Shown here: positions 34,400-46,329 of the stretch, in pieces | How the letters are laid out: each line of letters opens with the position of its first letter | Numbering within the stretch: position 1 is the stretch's first letter | Assembly (NCBI GenBank): GCA_020091685.1 | Contig: CM034604.1 | Location: 10,996,519-11,060,518, forward strand | DNA length: 64,000 nt | Source of the DNA: Lutjanus erythropterus | Lineage: Eukaryota > Chordata > Actinopteri > Lutjaniformes > Lutjanidae | Direction of reading: 5' to 3' | The notes under the pieces: model-generated | The model's input: the letters and a program-made list of their open reading frames with translations, nothing else | Told to the model about the DNA's origin: nothing | Databases searched by the model: none | Position numbers and translations under genes: made by a program

Positions 34400-37300
34400 T
34401 GCAGTGTAGTTTTATATGAAAACTCAAATGCATTATTTGATCTCATGTGTCTGATTATGCGTGAGATCCTACGATTGACTTGCTGATGTTCTTTATGTTT
34501 GCTCTGTGAACAACAACACTCTTCATGAAAGTGTACATGGTAGAACTGGTGTAAAGTTGGTGCCTCTAATGGCATGTGAATGCCCAATGATGGAACCTGA
34601 AGGTGTTTTGGCACTTCAGCTCGATACCTTGAGAAAACAATCTGATCCCAGTTGGAAAACTTTGGACAGGTAAATGACATTTTCGAATTTATCTGCATTA
34701 GTGTGGACATGGCCCAAGGCTCCCTCCTGGCTACTGGCTGTGACAAGCTAGTCTCTGTCACTTTCTGTGTGTTTTTCAGCATGTTTGTGTGTGTGTATGT
34801 GTGTGTGGCACTGAAGCCCCTTATTGGCTGCTGATGGTTGAGTCTCCAAGGAGTGAGTGATGAGGTTTGGAGTGACAACGGGGGGGTACACGTTGTGAAA
34901 GGCGGGAGTGAACGATGGAAGGATGGAGGGTGTCTGAGGAATGGGGGCAGGCGCCTGAGGTCCAATCCCATCAACTGAGGCAATTGTGCGGAGCGAATAC
35001 TGGAGTGAGGAGGTGGGGGGGGGTTGAGGATGAGTTTGCAAAGGAGAGATGGGGAGTAAGACAGAGATGTGGTGACTGCACTTCTATTACTAACACCAGA
35101 CAATTAAGAGGAGAAGAGGTGTGCGAAAACAGAGGAGAGGGAGGGATTGAAGACTAAACTTTTCTTCTCAGTCTTCTCAGTGCAAGTTAGGAGAGCATAT
35201 GAAGATGTGTTTCATATGTTTTTGAAGCAATTTTCAACCTGTACAGGCAACCATTGGATCAATTTTATTTTGGTATAGTAGGGGACATATATATATGGTT
35301 TTCATCCATGAATAAAAACTAAATGATAATGTAAAATTTAGATGAAGGGACAAATGAACCAATTATTATTTTAAGTCCTGATCAGTTAAATGCTGCTGTA
35401 GCCCACAGTTGTTGTGTTTGTTTTTTTACGAAAACTAGCAAAAATTCATTGACTAAAATTTGTCTGAAACCAGAGCAGGGATTGATGGTCATGGTCCCAC
35501 AGTGCCCCAGCTGATTTCACCATTTTCTCCTCTGCCCCTTTCCTGACATTGTGGCTTTTAGACACTAGTTTATTTTGTTGAGAATCTGACTGGGCAACAT
35601 CAAGTGAAACACTGTGCACATAACCAGTGGTAAGTTAGATTTCAAGCCTGGTATGAAACCACTGGGCTATTTAAGTGTGATGCAGCTCGAAGCAGAGACA
35701 GAGCACTCAAAGTGAACGCAAGAAAAGGAGCATGTTAATATGAACCAATCAAATATAAACTCTCTGAATTTAAACATCCTGAATGTTTTCGTGAAGCCTC
35801 ATATTACTTTACATTTCTATGATTTACACTGCAGACTAGAGTCTCTGTTTATGGTGTGGAAGATGATGAATATTCAATGTATTGATAATGGGATTATTTG
35901 TCTCTAAGTTGTGAGGAAGATAACTGTAAGTTTGAGTGTAAAATCAATGGGACATTGTACTCAGAAAGGCTACTGCACATTGCTAACATCTGAAGAAGGA
36001 ACAATTAAACAACACTGGTATGGAATCAGCAACTGTTATTTTTGTAAATAAGGCAAGACACTGTGAAAAACCCTCAGAGAACACTGTGCTCGAGTTTCTC
36101 TCTCTCGAGTTGCTGCATGAAGTATAGAGATTTGGATTTATCATACCATCTTGGTAATTTCTCAGAGAACTAGCAACTCCCACTATTTAGACAAAGAATC
36201 TTTACAACAGATGACAAACAACTAAATCTGTGTTATCTACACTTCTCTGTCCTATGGAGGAGAAGAGTTTGCAAAACTTGAGAAAGTTTTGAGAAACTTT
36301 CTCAAAACAATGACTTCACATAATAATGAATTAGTCTCTCAGAATAATGAGAAACCTCATTATTTTAAGATACTGACACATTGCATACTGCACACTCTGA
36401 CCATGACGTCATTATGTAAACTGACTTCTGAAGACTTCCAGTGTCCCTGTACTTAGAATTAACAAATAATGAAAACATGTAATAGAAATTAAAACCCCTA
36501 AGTTAAACTGATTATTTCTGTGGACATAAATCACTGCTTTAGTTGATGGACTTGCTCTGGCTTTTGGCCTTTGTGCCCTCAAAAACTTGACAACACCAAA
36601 GACCAAGTGGCCCCTAAAACGATGAAATTCCAGACCTGGCAGAGACAAATGTACATTTTAGTCAAAAGACCAAAAAAAAGAAAAAAGGAAAAGAAAAAAG
36701 AAAATCAGATGCCAAAAACACTGCTTCAGATGTGATGTAATCCATCACTGAGTACAACTAAAGCCAGATATATGTCGGTGAAAACGCAAAGCTCTCTATT
36801 TGCTTTTGCAATCTGCATGAAATTAGCATCTGCTTTATAAAAGCAGGTGCTAATTATGCAATCAGCGGCTGGAACTGCTGTCATCGTGTATTCTTTGAGT
36901 GAGGCAGACCTCAAAAGGTGCAGTTTAGTGACAGGCATTGCCAAAGCCTAGAGAAGAATTCAAAATGTGATGTAATCTTGAAAAAGAAACACTCAAGACA
37001 ATCCAAAGCATGTGCTGCAATTAAAATATTCAAGAGATTTCAAAGATTCACTGGTTTTTCTTGTCACATTCTCATTACAAGGCCACTCATACATACATTT
37101 CATACTCTTGAGGCTGTGCTGAAAGGCAGTATGCAATAAAGAATAAGAATTAGAATAAGAATTAGAAAGGGAAATATAAAGGATAAGAATTCTACATATA
37201 AAATGATAAATGTGTGTAATATTAAAATATTACAGTGTGTATTATCTCCATCTGTGGCCAGCCTGATGCATTTTTTCAGCATATAAAAAGATGTCAAATC

Positions 37301-38690
37301 CAGATTATGTGACAGGCAAAGTATACAATAAAATCTTGGTCAGGCTCAAGTATAGAATATCTAAAAGATAAAATCTAAGGATGTATTGAAGCATCATTAA
37401 TTCATACAACTAGAATAATATTTATTTAAAGAAAGGATTCTAAAAGTAATGCAGCACGACATACCTTCATGGCCTTTATATACTATAGTAGTACAGGCTT
37501 ATTGTTTATTTGAGACAGAGCTTTATTTCAATTCCCCTATTCCCCTGTTCCCCTGGTAATACAAACTTTCTCAAGTTTAACTATTTTATTGCAAAATTAA
37601 TTATAATGCCCATTTCCACAGCACTAATTCTGTCAGTACAAGTGTCACATCAGCCTTTCTCTACCTTTTTCCCTGACAATGTTAGGCTGATATGCATGGA
37701 ACTTTCTCCACATCTTTCACATAAAAGACTCGCAGCCTTGCCGTTATAGGAAGTCTTTTAATGTGATCAGGAGGATGGTGAGGAAGACAGAACTGGAAAA
37801 CACTGTTTCTGTTCTGTTTGCACTTGGCCATTACTTGAATATTGTTTTTTCTTTATTTGAGAATCTACATTATAAAGAACATATGATTTAACTAGAAATA
37901 CTACATGGAAAAATACTTATTAAGAGTACATTCACCATGCAAACATTTGCTGTTTATTAGTGTAAAGATGTATTAACTTTTGTGGGCTGATGCTGTTTTT
38001 CTTTCTTTTGTTTTTCTCTTCTAATTTGATTCTTTTTTTGCAGCATTCATTTATTAATTCTCGTCTGCTGACACTCAGAATGCTACACAACACTTGTGTC
38101 AAACCCGAGACCTGGCACCTCCTCCTTTTTTATGGCCTCTGAGAGCTTGCAGAGAATATGATTTGCGAAATACAACTCTATACTGCGTAACGAAGTACAG
38201 CTTTCATAAACTACAGAGCGCATCTCGATTTTGTCATTCACGCACTGACAACATCCAGCCATTAGTTGTCAGTATATGCTAGTGTCTCAATATCACACAG
38301 TCATTTCAGGCAGAGGCACAAGTGGTTGTAGTTGAATTTGAAAGCTTGTTTGCAGGCTACACAAACTGAAACAACCCTTAAAATTTATTTATTTTTCTTA
38401 TAGCAGATACTTGAGTGTATGCTGGACCTTATTTTTCTTAGGCTTCTGCTTTAATTCATGGGTAGTTATTAAGTTATTACTTATACAAGTAATTATCTAA
38501 TGCACTGGCAAAATGTACTGGGATAACAAGTGGATAGTCTTACATTTACAACCGGCCCTCAGAGTGCATCCATAATTCTGATGTGAATGATCTTGAGTTT
38601 GACACCCGTGCTATAAAATGTGGCTTAGTTATCTTTCCAAATATGCCAGTATACCAGGTTTGTATCTGCTCTTTTAGGTAGAACACTTGC
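34400..38690. other. Upstream nrxn3 intron without recognised element
   Basis: Holds purine-rich low complexity (34900-35160; 36672-36705), GAATAAGAATTAGAATAAG repeats at 37140-37170 and ordinary intronic sequence. The 241-codon minus frame at 34378-35103 is low complexity (Pro/Ser/His-rich) with no domain. Confidence 0.5.
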
Positions 38691-38702
38691 CACAAAAAAT
38701 CT

Positions 38703-38909
38703 AAATGGTAAATGCATCTATTTATGTAGTGCTTTTATCCAAACTACCATGTAAGGCGCTGGCCTGACCGTCGGGAGTAATTCGGGGTGCAGTGTCTTTC
38801 CCAAGGACACTTGGACATGTGGAAGGAGGAGCTGGGGATTAAACTGCTAACCCTGTGATCAGTGGACAAGCCGCCCTACCTCCTGAGCCTCCTGAGCTGC
38901 AGCCGCCCT
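38703..38909 (-). mobile_element. tRNA-derived SINE
   Basis: On the minus strand a tRNA-like head reads GCTCAGGAGGTAGGGCGG (A-box-like) and, about 40 nt on, CAGTTTAATCCCCAGC (degenerate B box). A conserved body follows (CATGTCCAAGTGTCCTTGGG AAAGACACTG), and the tail region reads AAAAGCACTACATAAATAG then TGCATTTACCATTT. This order matches a teleost SINE I recognise. No flanking direct repeat was confirmed. Confidence 0.7.
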
Positions 38910-39871
38910 TGGAAATTGCGAAAACCTGAGTAAAACCAGCAGAACACACATTCAACCCCATTTCTCATAGCTGCTCTCATTATTTGTATGGCTTAGTGTC
39001 GGCTTTACTCTGCCTTATCCAAGATTTAAGAGTCAGTCAAGAAATTATCAAGTTTATATTATTCATTCAAATCACTTAGATTGCTTAGCAACAGGGAATA
39101 GATGGTCAAGCATGATGGTTAAAATTTAAAACACTTAAAAACTTTGCTGCTTATGGAAGCCAAATGTCAGAATCCATCAGCACTTTAGAAAAAAGTGGGT
39201 TCTGAGGCATATCCCTGGGCAAATACGGCCATAAAATAAGAATACCGCTCAGCTTCTTGACACAGCTCTGGTTTTTACATTCTGATGACAACACTGATTC
39301 TTCCGTTGTGTGGTTTTTAGCTTTCAGCGTGCATTTATACTGTCAGATATTGACTGAATTACTGTACACTGCAGGCACACAGCATTCATGAATCCTTGAG
39401 TGGTTTCCTTTTTTAAATGGCTGTAACTGTGGATTACAATATTATGGAGTCATCCGCAGTCTGTATTATTTCCGTCAACAATCAAACGATCTTTGACAGC
39501 ATGTCTCCTGAATGCCGACTATTGCATCAGCCTGACAGCTGCCATCCTGAGCCAAAATGGGAAGCGACGGCAGTGAGCATTGTATCGGTTTCGTATTCTC
39601 CATCATGCTGCAGAAAAAGTGCCTTGATAGACTTGCATCACTCTGCTTCTGTGTGGGTTTGTGTGAGGTATTTGTTTTCATCTGTCTGCCTGACACATTG
39701 TATGTTTTACCATAAAATTTGCTTTTATCTTTGTGATCCAAATCACTTAATTACTTTAAGCTACAAAGAATGGATTTATGTGCGTACTGTGTTGGGCTAT
39801 CTACGTAATAAGCTGTGAGAATTCATTGAATAATAAACAACCTGTCAATAATGACAATGTTTTTGTTTGTA

Positions 39872-40621
39872 CACACTTAGAGGTAAGGGTTCCAAAAGAG
39901 GTTCTTCCTGAAGGGCTGAGGTTCTATGCAAAACCATTTGCTTCTGAAGAACCCTTTTTTGAAGCAACAGACAGTTCTGTTTTTTTCATCCACAAAACGC
40001 CTTTTTAAAGAGAAAGAGTTCTTCAGTTCTTGAAATCCTTGGAGAACTCTTTCATCAAGGGTTCTTCATACCATAATGCAAAAGAATTCTTGGTCAATCC
40101 TGGGTGGGTTCTAGATAAAACCCCTGGCATTCAAAAGGGTTCTTAGTAGAACCCCCTGGGTGGGTTCTAGATTAAACCCTTGGAATATAAAGCAGTTCTT
40201 GGTAGAACCCCATGGAGAGGTTTCAATGTAAAACCAGGGTGGGTTCTTGATTAAAAAAAAAAAACCCTTGGAAAATAAAAGGGTTCTCAGTAGAACCCCC
40301 TGGGCGGGTTCTAGATAAAACCCTTGGAACCTAAAAATGTTTTCAGTAGAGCTTCCTGAGTGGTTCCTTGTTAGCATCTTTAGAATGTGGAAAGGTTCTG
40401 GAAAGGACCCCCAGAGAGGATTCTGGGTGAAAACATTATCACAAAGAATGGTTCTCAGGAGAACATCTCACAGTAGGAGGTTCTGGGTGAAGCCTTTCAT
40501 AGACGGTTCAAGTTAAGTTGGTTTCTAGGTACAACTTACTGAAAGTGGAAAAGGCTTCTTCTATGGCCATATGCCAAAGAACCTTTTACGGTTCTAGATA
40601 TCACCTTCATTTCTAAGAGTA
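39872..40621 (-). mobile_element. TIR element with internal GGTTCT/AACCC minisatellite, copy 1
   Basis: The left end CACACTTAGAGGTAAGGGTT and right end CACCTTCATTTCTAAGAGTA are inverted versions of the CACTCTTAGAAATAA...TTATTTCTAAGAGTG ends seen in the other two copies. Inside, units like GGGTTCTAGATAAAACCC...TAGAACCCCC recur about every 55-65 bp, and each unit is itself near-palindromic. No protein is coded; minus frames there (IFRFQGFYLEP-type) are repeat-translated. Orientation is set relative to copy 3 (plus). Confidence 0.75.
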
Positions 40622-41920
40622 TGTGTAGATGCAAGTATGCATGAATAACTGTGTGTTTTTGTGCATGTGTGTAAACACATGTTCATGTTGTGCCATAGTG
40701 TTTGTGTTTGAGCCGAGACTTGCTCCATGGAACAGGGTTTGCAGGCGGGCGGGGCCTTCCCCGGAGCCTGTCAATCATCCGGAGTGGCGTCGCCTTATTG
40801 GCTATTATCTCTCCTGTCAGAAGCCTGGCCGTGCCTCCACCTCACCACATCAGTCTCTGTCAGTTCACATGCTGCCTGTGGATAAAGCCATGGAGCATGA
40901 AGCTGCATGCTACTGTTATCATTACTTTTAGTGACGTGCTGTTTCAGCCCAAGACTCCATCAGCAAATGTCACCTCTTATTCTGAGATTTTGGCTGATCA
41001 AAAAAAAGTTTATTTTTTTAATGAGAGGGGGCCATGTATGTTGAAGGGTATTTCATGTTATTTTCAAATTCTGGCTTATTTTCTACAACTAATGTGTGTC
41101 ATAGTTTATCACCTGCTTAACTGCTGAGCTTATCGTAGCTTCAGTATGCTACATAACTGTATCCACCCACACATGCAAGAAGCAGCAACCGCAAAAAAGC
41201 AATTAACACATCCATTTAGCACAGTTAAGGCACACGGCAGTAGCACATATGCTATCTTTAAATGGCTGCAACTGAATAATTATCATGTTTTTTTTTCCAT
41301 TATATGGTGTTCTTTCAAATTTGTTTTTATTTTTTAGGAGTCGACTGTGTGTGTGTGTTTTTGTTTTGTTTTGTTTTATTTCCTGGTATGATTATTGCTT
41401 ATCTTGACACAGTTTCTAAATGTGTAATGCCACATGGGAGATGTGAGAGCTGATATAAAATTTGCATCTGTAATTACCAGTGCGAGGTTGATGTGAAGGT
41501 TTTCCAGCTACTTACAGAGCATCCAATATGCTCTTAAGTCTACATATGTCTGATTAAATGATATACTTAATGCCAGTTAAAATAACAAACTGGGAACCAC
41601 AATACACAGAGGTTTAGAAAACTGCTAGTAGGTAGATCCGTCTTCTATTAGGCCACACATTAAGAGTGTTTAAGGAACTGTGTCTATTTGCAGCCAGGTA
41701 ACAATACACACACAGCAGCTATTTGACTATTCACACCTGACCCCCTTTAGTTTACATATGAAGAGTCAAAGTCCTTTAGCAAAGAATGATAAAGTAGGTG
41801 AATAGGTTAGGCACAGGACTGACCTGGAAGTCAGTGATAACACTTTGACGACTTATATTTTTGTTTTTGTTTTTTGTTATTATTGTTTTCCGTTTTCAGC
41901 TGCACTTTGGTCTGATTTAG
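40622..41920. other. Upstream nrxn3 intron, no recognised element
   Basis: Ordinary intronic sequence with a GTTTTGTTTTGTTTT run near 41361. Open plus frames at 40629-41127 carry no domain. Confidence 0.45.
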
Positions 41921-42010
41921 GCAACAAAACTACTTGGTCAGTTTAGAAAATAAAACTACTTGGTTAGGTTTAGGAAATTTAAGTACTTGGTTAGGCTTAG
42001 GAAAAGATCA
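41921..42010. repeat. About 27-bp tandem repeat (AACTACTTGGTTAGG)
   Basis: Three diverged copies of CAACAAAACTACTTGGTCAG, AATAAAACTACTTGGTTAGG and AATTTAAGTACTTGGTTAGG, then GGAAAAGATCAAGG, a motif string I know from other fish introns. Confidence 0.7.
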
Positions 42011-42027
42011 AGGTTCGTCTCTGCCAT

Positions 42028-42215
42028 GCGGGTATAAATAGACGCACTGGCTATTTACACCCTGGTGCAAATAGCACTGTTGGCAACAAATACGTGGATG
42101 CTTATTTCTGCCATGCACCCCATACACCTGGGTATAATTAGCCACATTGGCTATTCCACCCCTGGTGCAAATGGTATTGTTGGCCAGTGACACCTGGGTG
42201 CAAATAGCATTTGCT
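42028..42215. repeat. About 104-bp tandem duplication (GGTATAAATAG...GGTGCAAATAG)
   Basis: GCGGGTATAAATAGACGCAC...CCTGGTGCAAATAGCACTG (42028-42083) and CTGGGTATAATTAGCCACA...CCTGGTGCAAATGGTATTG (42131-42186) are about 80% alike, with a partial third unit CCTGGGTGCAAATAGCA. Confidence 0.75.
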
Positions 42216-43077
42216 AATTTTAAAGCACAATCAATGATAATTAAAAAAATGTGAAGATTTGGAAAACATGTCTTTTTTAAATATGAGTAATTTTATCTTT
42301 TCAGTTTTATGTTTCAAGGTAATACTACTGTGGAATACTGTTGATAGAAAATACACAATGTGTTCAATACATACTATTAGAATTTTTAAAAAGTTCGACC
42401 TTTACTTTGACGATTGCACGGTGTGTTTGAACCAGAATGCAGCGATCAATTTGCCAACCGTGTGCCACAGGACGTGTTTTTTTTTTTCTTATCCCATCTC
42501 TGAGTTTTTTATTTCAATTACATAAATGGGATTTTTGACTTGTTTAAAATAACACAACGCATATCCAAGCAGAAATCATAAACTAATGAGATCGAGAGAG
42601 AGTCAAAGTCCCTCTCCAGCAATTGAAACAGATTAGCACACATTTCTAGTCGAAGCTGAGGCCATCTAATATTTATTACCTCTATAACTTACTCTCCTGT
42701 GTACTGCCAGAACATTTAGCTGCATGCAGGGAGGCGAGGGGTTAAAAGGGGAACAGCAGTGCCATAAAAGGGACAATGAAATAAACATGACTCACCGTGA
42801 AAGAGCCCTTAAAGCCAATATAATCTAGATGGTGGGGAAGAGCAGGGTGCCAAAGGCGGTTAACGACAAGCACCCCCATCAGGCTTGAGCTTTAGACCTC
42901 GTCTCAACAGCCAATCACATCAAGTGCTGTTTTAAGATGGAGGTGAACAGCAATTTGGTTACATTATTGTCTACTTAGACACTGTGAAAATCTGTTCAGA
43001 GTGCACTGAGAGACAAAAGATGACTAAGACATGTACAGTGTCCAGTCTCTTATAGTATCATTTTACAACAGCATATA

Positions 43078-43936
43078 CAATCTTAGAAATATGGTTTCCT
43101 AAAAGGATCTTTCTGAAGAGCTGAGGTTCTACCCAGGACTATTTGCTTTTGAAGAATGCTTTGTTGAAGAAAGGGTTCATCAAGACAGACAGTTCCATGA
43201 AGAACCCTTTTAATCCAAAAAAAAACCATTTTTGAAAGAAACAGTTCTTCAAGAATTGATGATCATTGGAGAACTTATTTGTCAGGGGTTTGTCAAGGGT
43301 TGTTTGAGTTATAATTTAAAAGGGTTCTCCTGGCTGGGTTCTAGATAAAACTTTTGCCTTATTTTTAGAGTTCCCTGCAGAACCCCAAAAGAGGGTTGCA
43401 GGTGAAACCATTACAACAAAAGTCTCTCTGCTGAACTTCTTGTCTAGGCCTTTTCCACGAACATGGAACCAGCCAAAAATAACTTGGCTCAGAACCCAAA
43501 AAGCTGGAGTTCTCAACTGGAACTAAAAAAATAACAGGTTTTCCTTGAGAACCAAAGTAGGTGCATTCTGCAGTGTGTTGAACATTATTGTTCATTATTA
43601 ATGCCTTCTGTTGATGATATCCTTGATTACAATGGTTCCACTCTGTGGTACCAGTTTACTATATAGCATCGGAGTTTCAAGAAATCTTGAATAGAACCGG
43701 TCCAAGAACCAGAGCTAATTTGGTGGAAAAGGGCCTACTGGGAGTTTTGTGGGAAACCTGTCACAGATGGTTCTGGGTATAAACCTTTGTATTGAGTTAC
43801 AGGTAGAATCCTCTGAAAGGGTTCCAATTAGAACCTTTAACAAAGGTTTAAAAAAGGAGCCAAAAACAGGTTTGCCTATGAAGATAAGCCGAGGAAGCCT
43901 TTATGGTTCTAATTAGTACCATTATTTCTAAAAGTG
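43078..43936 (-). mobile_element. TIR element with internal GGTTCT/AACCC minisatellite, copy 2
   Basis: Left end CAATCTTAGAAATATGGTTT and right end ACCATTATTTCTAAAAGTG. After the left end the sequence GAAGAGCTGAGGTTCTACCC and TTTGCTTTTGAAGAA matches copy 1 and the reverse complement of copy 3. The copy is interrupted by a separate 0.29-kb element (43446-43736). Confidence 0.75.
43446..43736. mobile_element. Nested MITE-like element in copy 2
   Basis: AGGCCTTTTCCACGAACATG at the left and GGTGGAAAAGGGCCT at the right are inverted. Internal GGAACCAGCCAAAAATAAC, AGAACCGGTCCAAGAACC and AGAGCTAATTTGG recur in copy 3 at 50205-50396, in the same plus orientation although the host copies are in opposite orientation. 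This points to separate insertions or a shared ancestral mosaic. Confidence 0.6.
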
Positions 43937-44526
43937 TAGGAACTGAGCACAATCATTATTTCTTGGATGGCAGATGAAAGTCTGGGATAAAGCTGCAACT
44001 CAGGGAAATATATTCAACACTGAGCTTAGCAAACAGAAGAAGGAAAAAAAAACACTGCTGTAGCTTTAAATCCAGCTAGAACCAGTTGTAGCCTGTAGCC
44101 AAAACAATATGTGACTCTCACTCTGCGCGTGTGAGAGTATGTGCGCGTGTTAGAGTGCGTGCAGGCATTTGCAACAATGTGCTCCTTCAAGTGATAAGAG
44201 TAACGATGGATTACTCTCACCTTTCTCTAGCTTTGTCGATTTAACCTTTAACTGCAGGGCTGATTGCAAACTTCACACATGCAAATATACAAGGTGTGAT
44301 GCTGTGATCATAAAGGGATACTTATACAGTATGTGTCTCGGTATACAGGCACATAAATACACACAGACGCACACTTAAGCATCAGTGGGAAAACAGTAAT
44401 CTTGGCATATGCCAGTGACAAACAGCCACACTAATCACACAATCCCAACAAGCACACACTCACACGCACATCCTCCATCACGTGGCAGCAACACTGACGC
44501 TAGGGGCCAGGCCACCGTGCGCCTGG

Positions 44527-44625
44527 ATGCTTTTTTTCCCCTACTTTTTTCACTCTCAATCCACCTCTCTCCTTCATTCTGTCCCTTTCCTTCCATTCCT
44601 ACGCCACATATGTTTTCTCAAAAAG
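44527..44625 (+). repeat. Duplicated about 100-bp block, copy A
   Basis: ATGCTTTTTTTCCCCTACTT through TCTCTCCTTCATTCTGTCCC to CATTCCTACGCCACATATG and TTTTCTCAAAAA is repeated at 48725-48817 with about 80-85% identity in the same orientation. Confidence 0.75.
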
Positions 44626-45318
44626 TGTGCCCACAGCTTCGGGGGGTGGGGGATGGGGGTTAAAGCCTCGTCCTTGCTTCCCAAGCTTGGCTTGGTTGAA
44701 CCAAACTCAGCAGCTCCAGCAATCCCCTGCCTCCTCGCAGCTTTCTAAAATTAGCAGAGAGGATCCACACAGCCTCTCCAGGGAGAAGCAGGCACCAACT
44801 GACGTGTCTGCAATTTCATGGAATCATCTGGACCATCATGCCTCCCTGGTGTAACATTAGATTTGTAGCACGTGTGTGAGCTTTCATGTTTTTTTTTTTT
44901 TGTTTTTTTTTTCCAGCACTCACTGAATCACTATGTGCATGCTGAGATCATGCATGTGCCCATAGAAAATAAGTGAATATGTGTGGGTGTGTTTTATGAA
45001 AAACAAATGCCAGCTGCTTTCCAAATCCTGTTGGCTGCAATCAAATCTACTGATCCTGACACGCTGAGGTAAATACAGAATTACTGTCATTGAGAAAAGT
45101 GGTATTTACTATTTGTGGAGCGAGGTCTGCTCACAGTTACTATAACTATGCTAATCCAAGCTTGTTAGAGTAGCACCACTGACTGTTTGGCCGTCGGTGA
45201 ATGGAACTGCGAGGGCTTTTCCTTTCAGCACACATGTGCATACATGTAGACACAACATGCAGGATGGTGCCCAGGACAAATCATGACAAGGTAAGTGTCC
45301 ACCTACTGAAGGTGTCTT

Positions 45319-46327
45319 AGGGCAGGTTCACACCTAAACGTGCGGTTCCTGAATCAAACCAATGTGAGGGTGAGACATTGCTTAGGTTTTCCAACTGGTC
45401 CAGTTCACATTTGCAAAGGCAACCCTCAAACATTTCAGAAATTTTAACTCCATAAGCTAACCCGTACATTGTGGACTTTTCTTGAGTGAGAAGCTGTAAA
45501 AGATTTCCTAAAAATTCTTCCTAATAAAAGTACCGTATTCTTTTGTTATTTTCCTTTATTATGAAGCACCCAAAACCCAAGGAAATATCTGGGTTTTCAT
45601 CAGCTGTAACTTTATAGAACTCCTGTACAGCTGAAAGCAAACATGGAACAGGCAAATATAGCAGATACCTGAAAGTACAAACATTGACACAGGACAGAAA
45701 CTAACCTTAAGACCACAGTTAGAAGCTACACAAGCACTAACAGCTAAACATAGAGAGTTTTAAAGACACCTTTCTCTCTGGTTTCCTGCACATACATGAA
45801 TTTAATCTTGCTTTCTCACCGTAACGTAACAAATTATTGTCAACCTGAATAACATTGCTGCTCTGCTGTATTCATTGGTGAAGAGAGAGAGAAATGCAAC
45901 TGACCCCTCTCACACCGATCTGATTAGAAGTGAGTGCATATAAATTAGATAAATAACATAAATAAAATATTTTGCTTCTCTCTGGTAGTAGGAAACAGTG
46001 AACGTCTCTTGAGCCCAAGTTTGTCCGCTGCCAGTCAATCTTTTGGCAGCAAACGTGCTACTAGCTCACCAGTCACCAAAATCAGAAAAGAAAATGTTTT
46101 TTAACCAATGAATTTACACATACAATGGTACACTTCCTGTGACTGTGTGAGAAATTACCCGGTCCAGAGTTCACTTGTCAGCAGTCCAAGACCACCCCTA
46201 TGAGGCAGACTAGAGGGCGGTTGTTTAGTCCGCACCACAATTCGAGTTGGTTGTTCACACAAACAAATGGGTAAACTCTCTAGGGTTCGTTTCAACCAGA
46301 CTAAATTAAGTGGGTGTGAGCCTGCCT
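45319..46327. mobile_element. hAT-like element with AGGGCAGGTTCACACC ends
   Basis: The left end AGGGCAGGTTCACACC (45319-45334) and right end GGTGTGAGCCTGCCTT (46312-46327) are inverted with two or so mismatches. Adjacent CCAACTGGTCCAGTTCAC and GTTGTTTAGTCCGCACCAC resemble a fish hAT group with TTAGGGCAGGTTCACACC ends. About 1 kb; no transposase frame. Target duplication not evident. Confidence 0.65.
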
Positions 46328-46329
46328 TC

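Noticed and set aside
34378..35103. 241-codon minus-strand open frame, the longest in the window
   Set aside because: Low-complexity Pro/Ser/His/Thr-rich, no domain, overlaps a purine-rich plus-strand tract and CA-type repeats.
40111..40377. Repetitive protein-like frame (FQGFYLEPAQGVLL units)
   Set aside because: It is the translation of the 55-65-bp minisatellite inside a TIR element, not a repeat protein gene.
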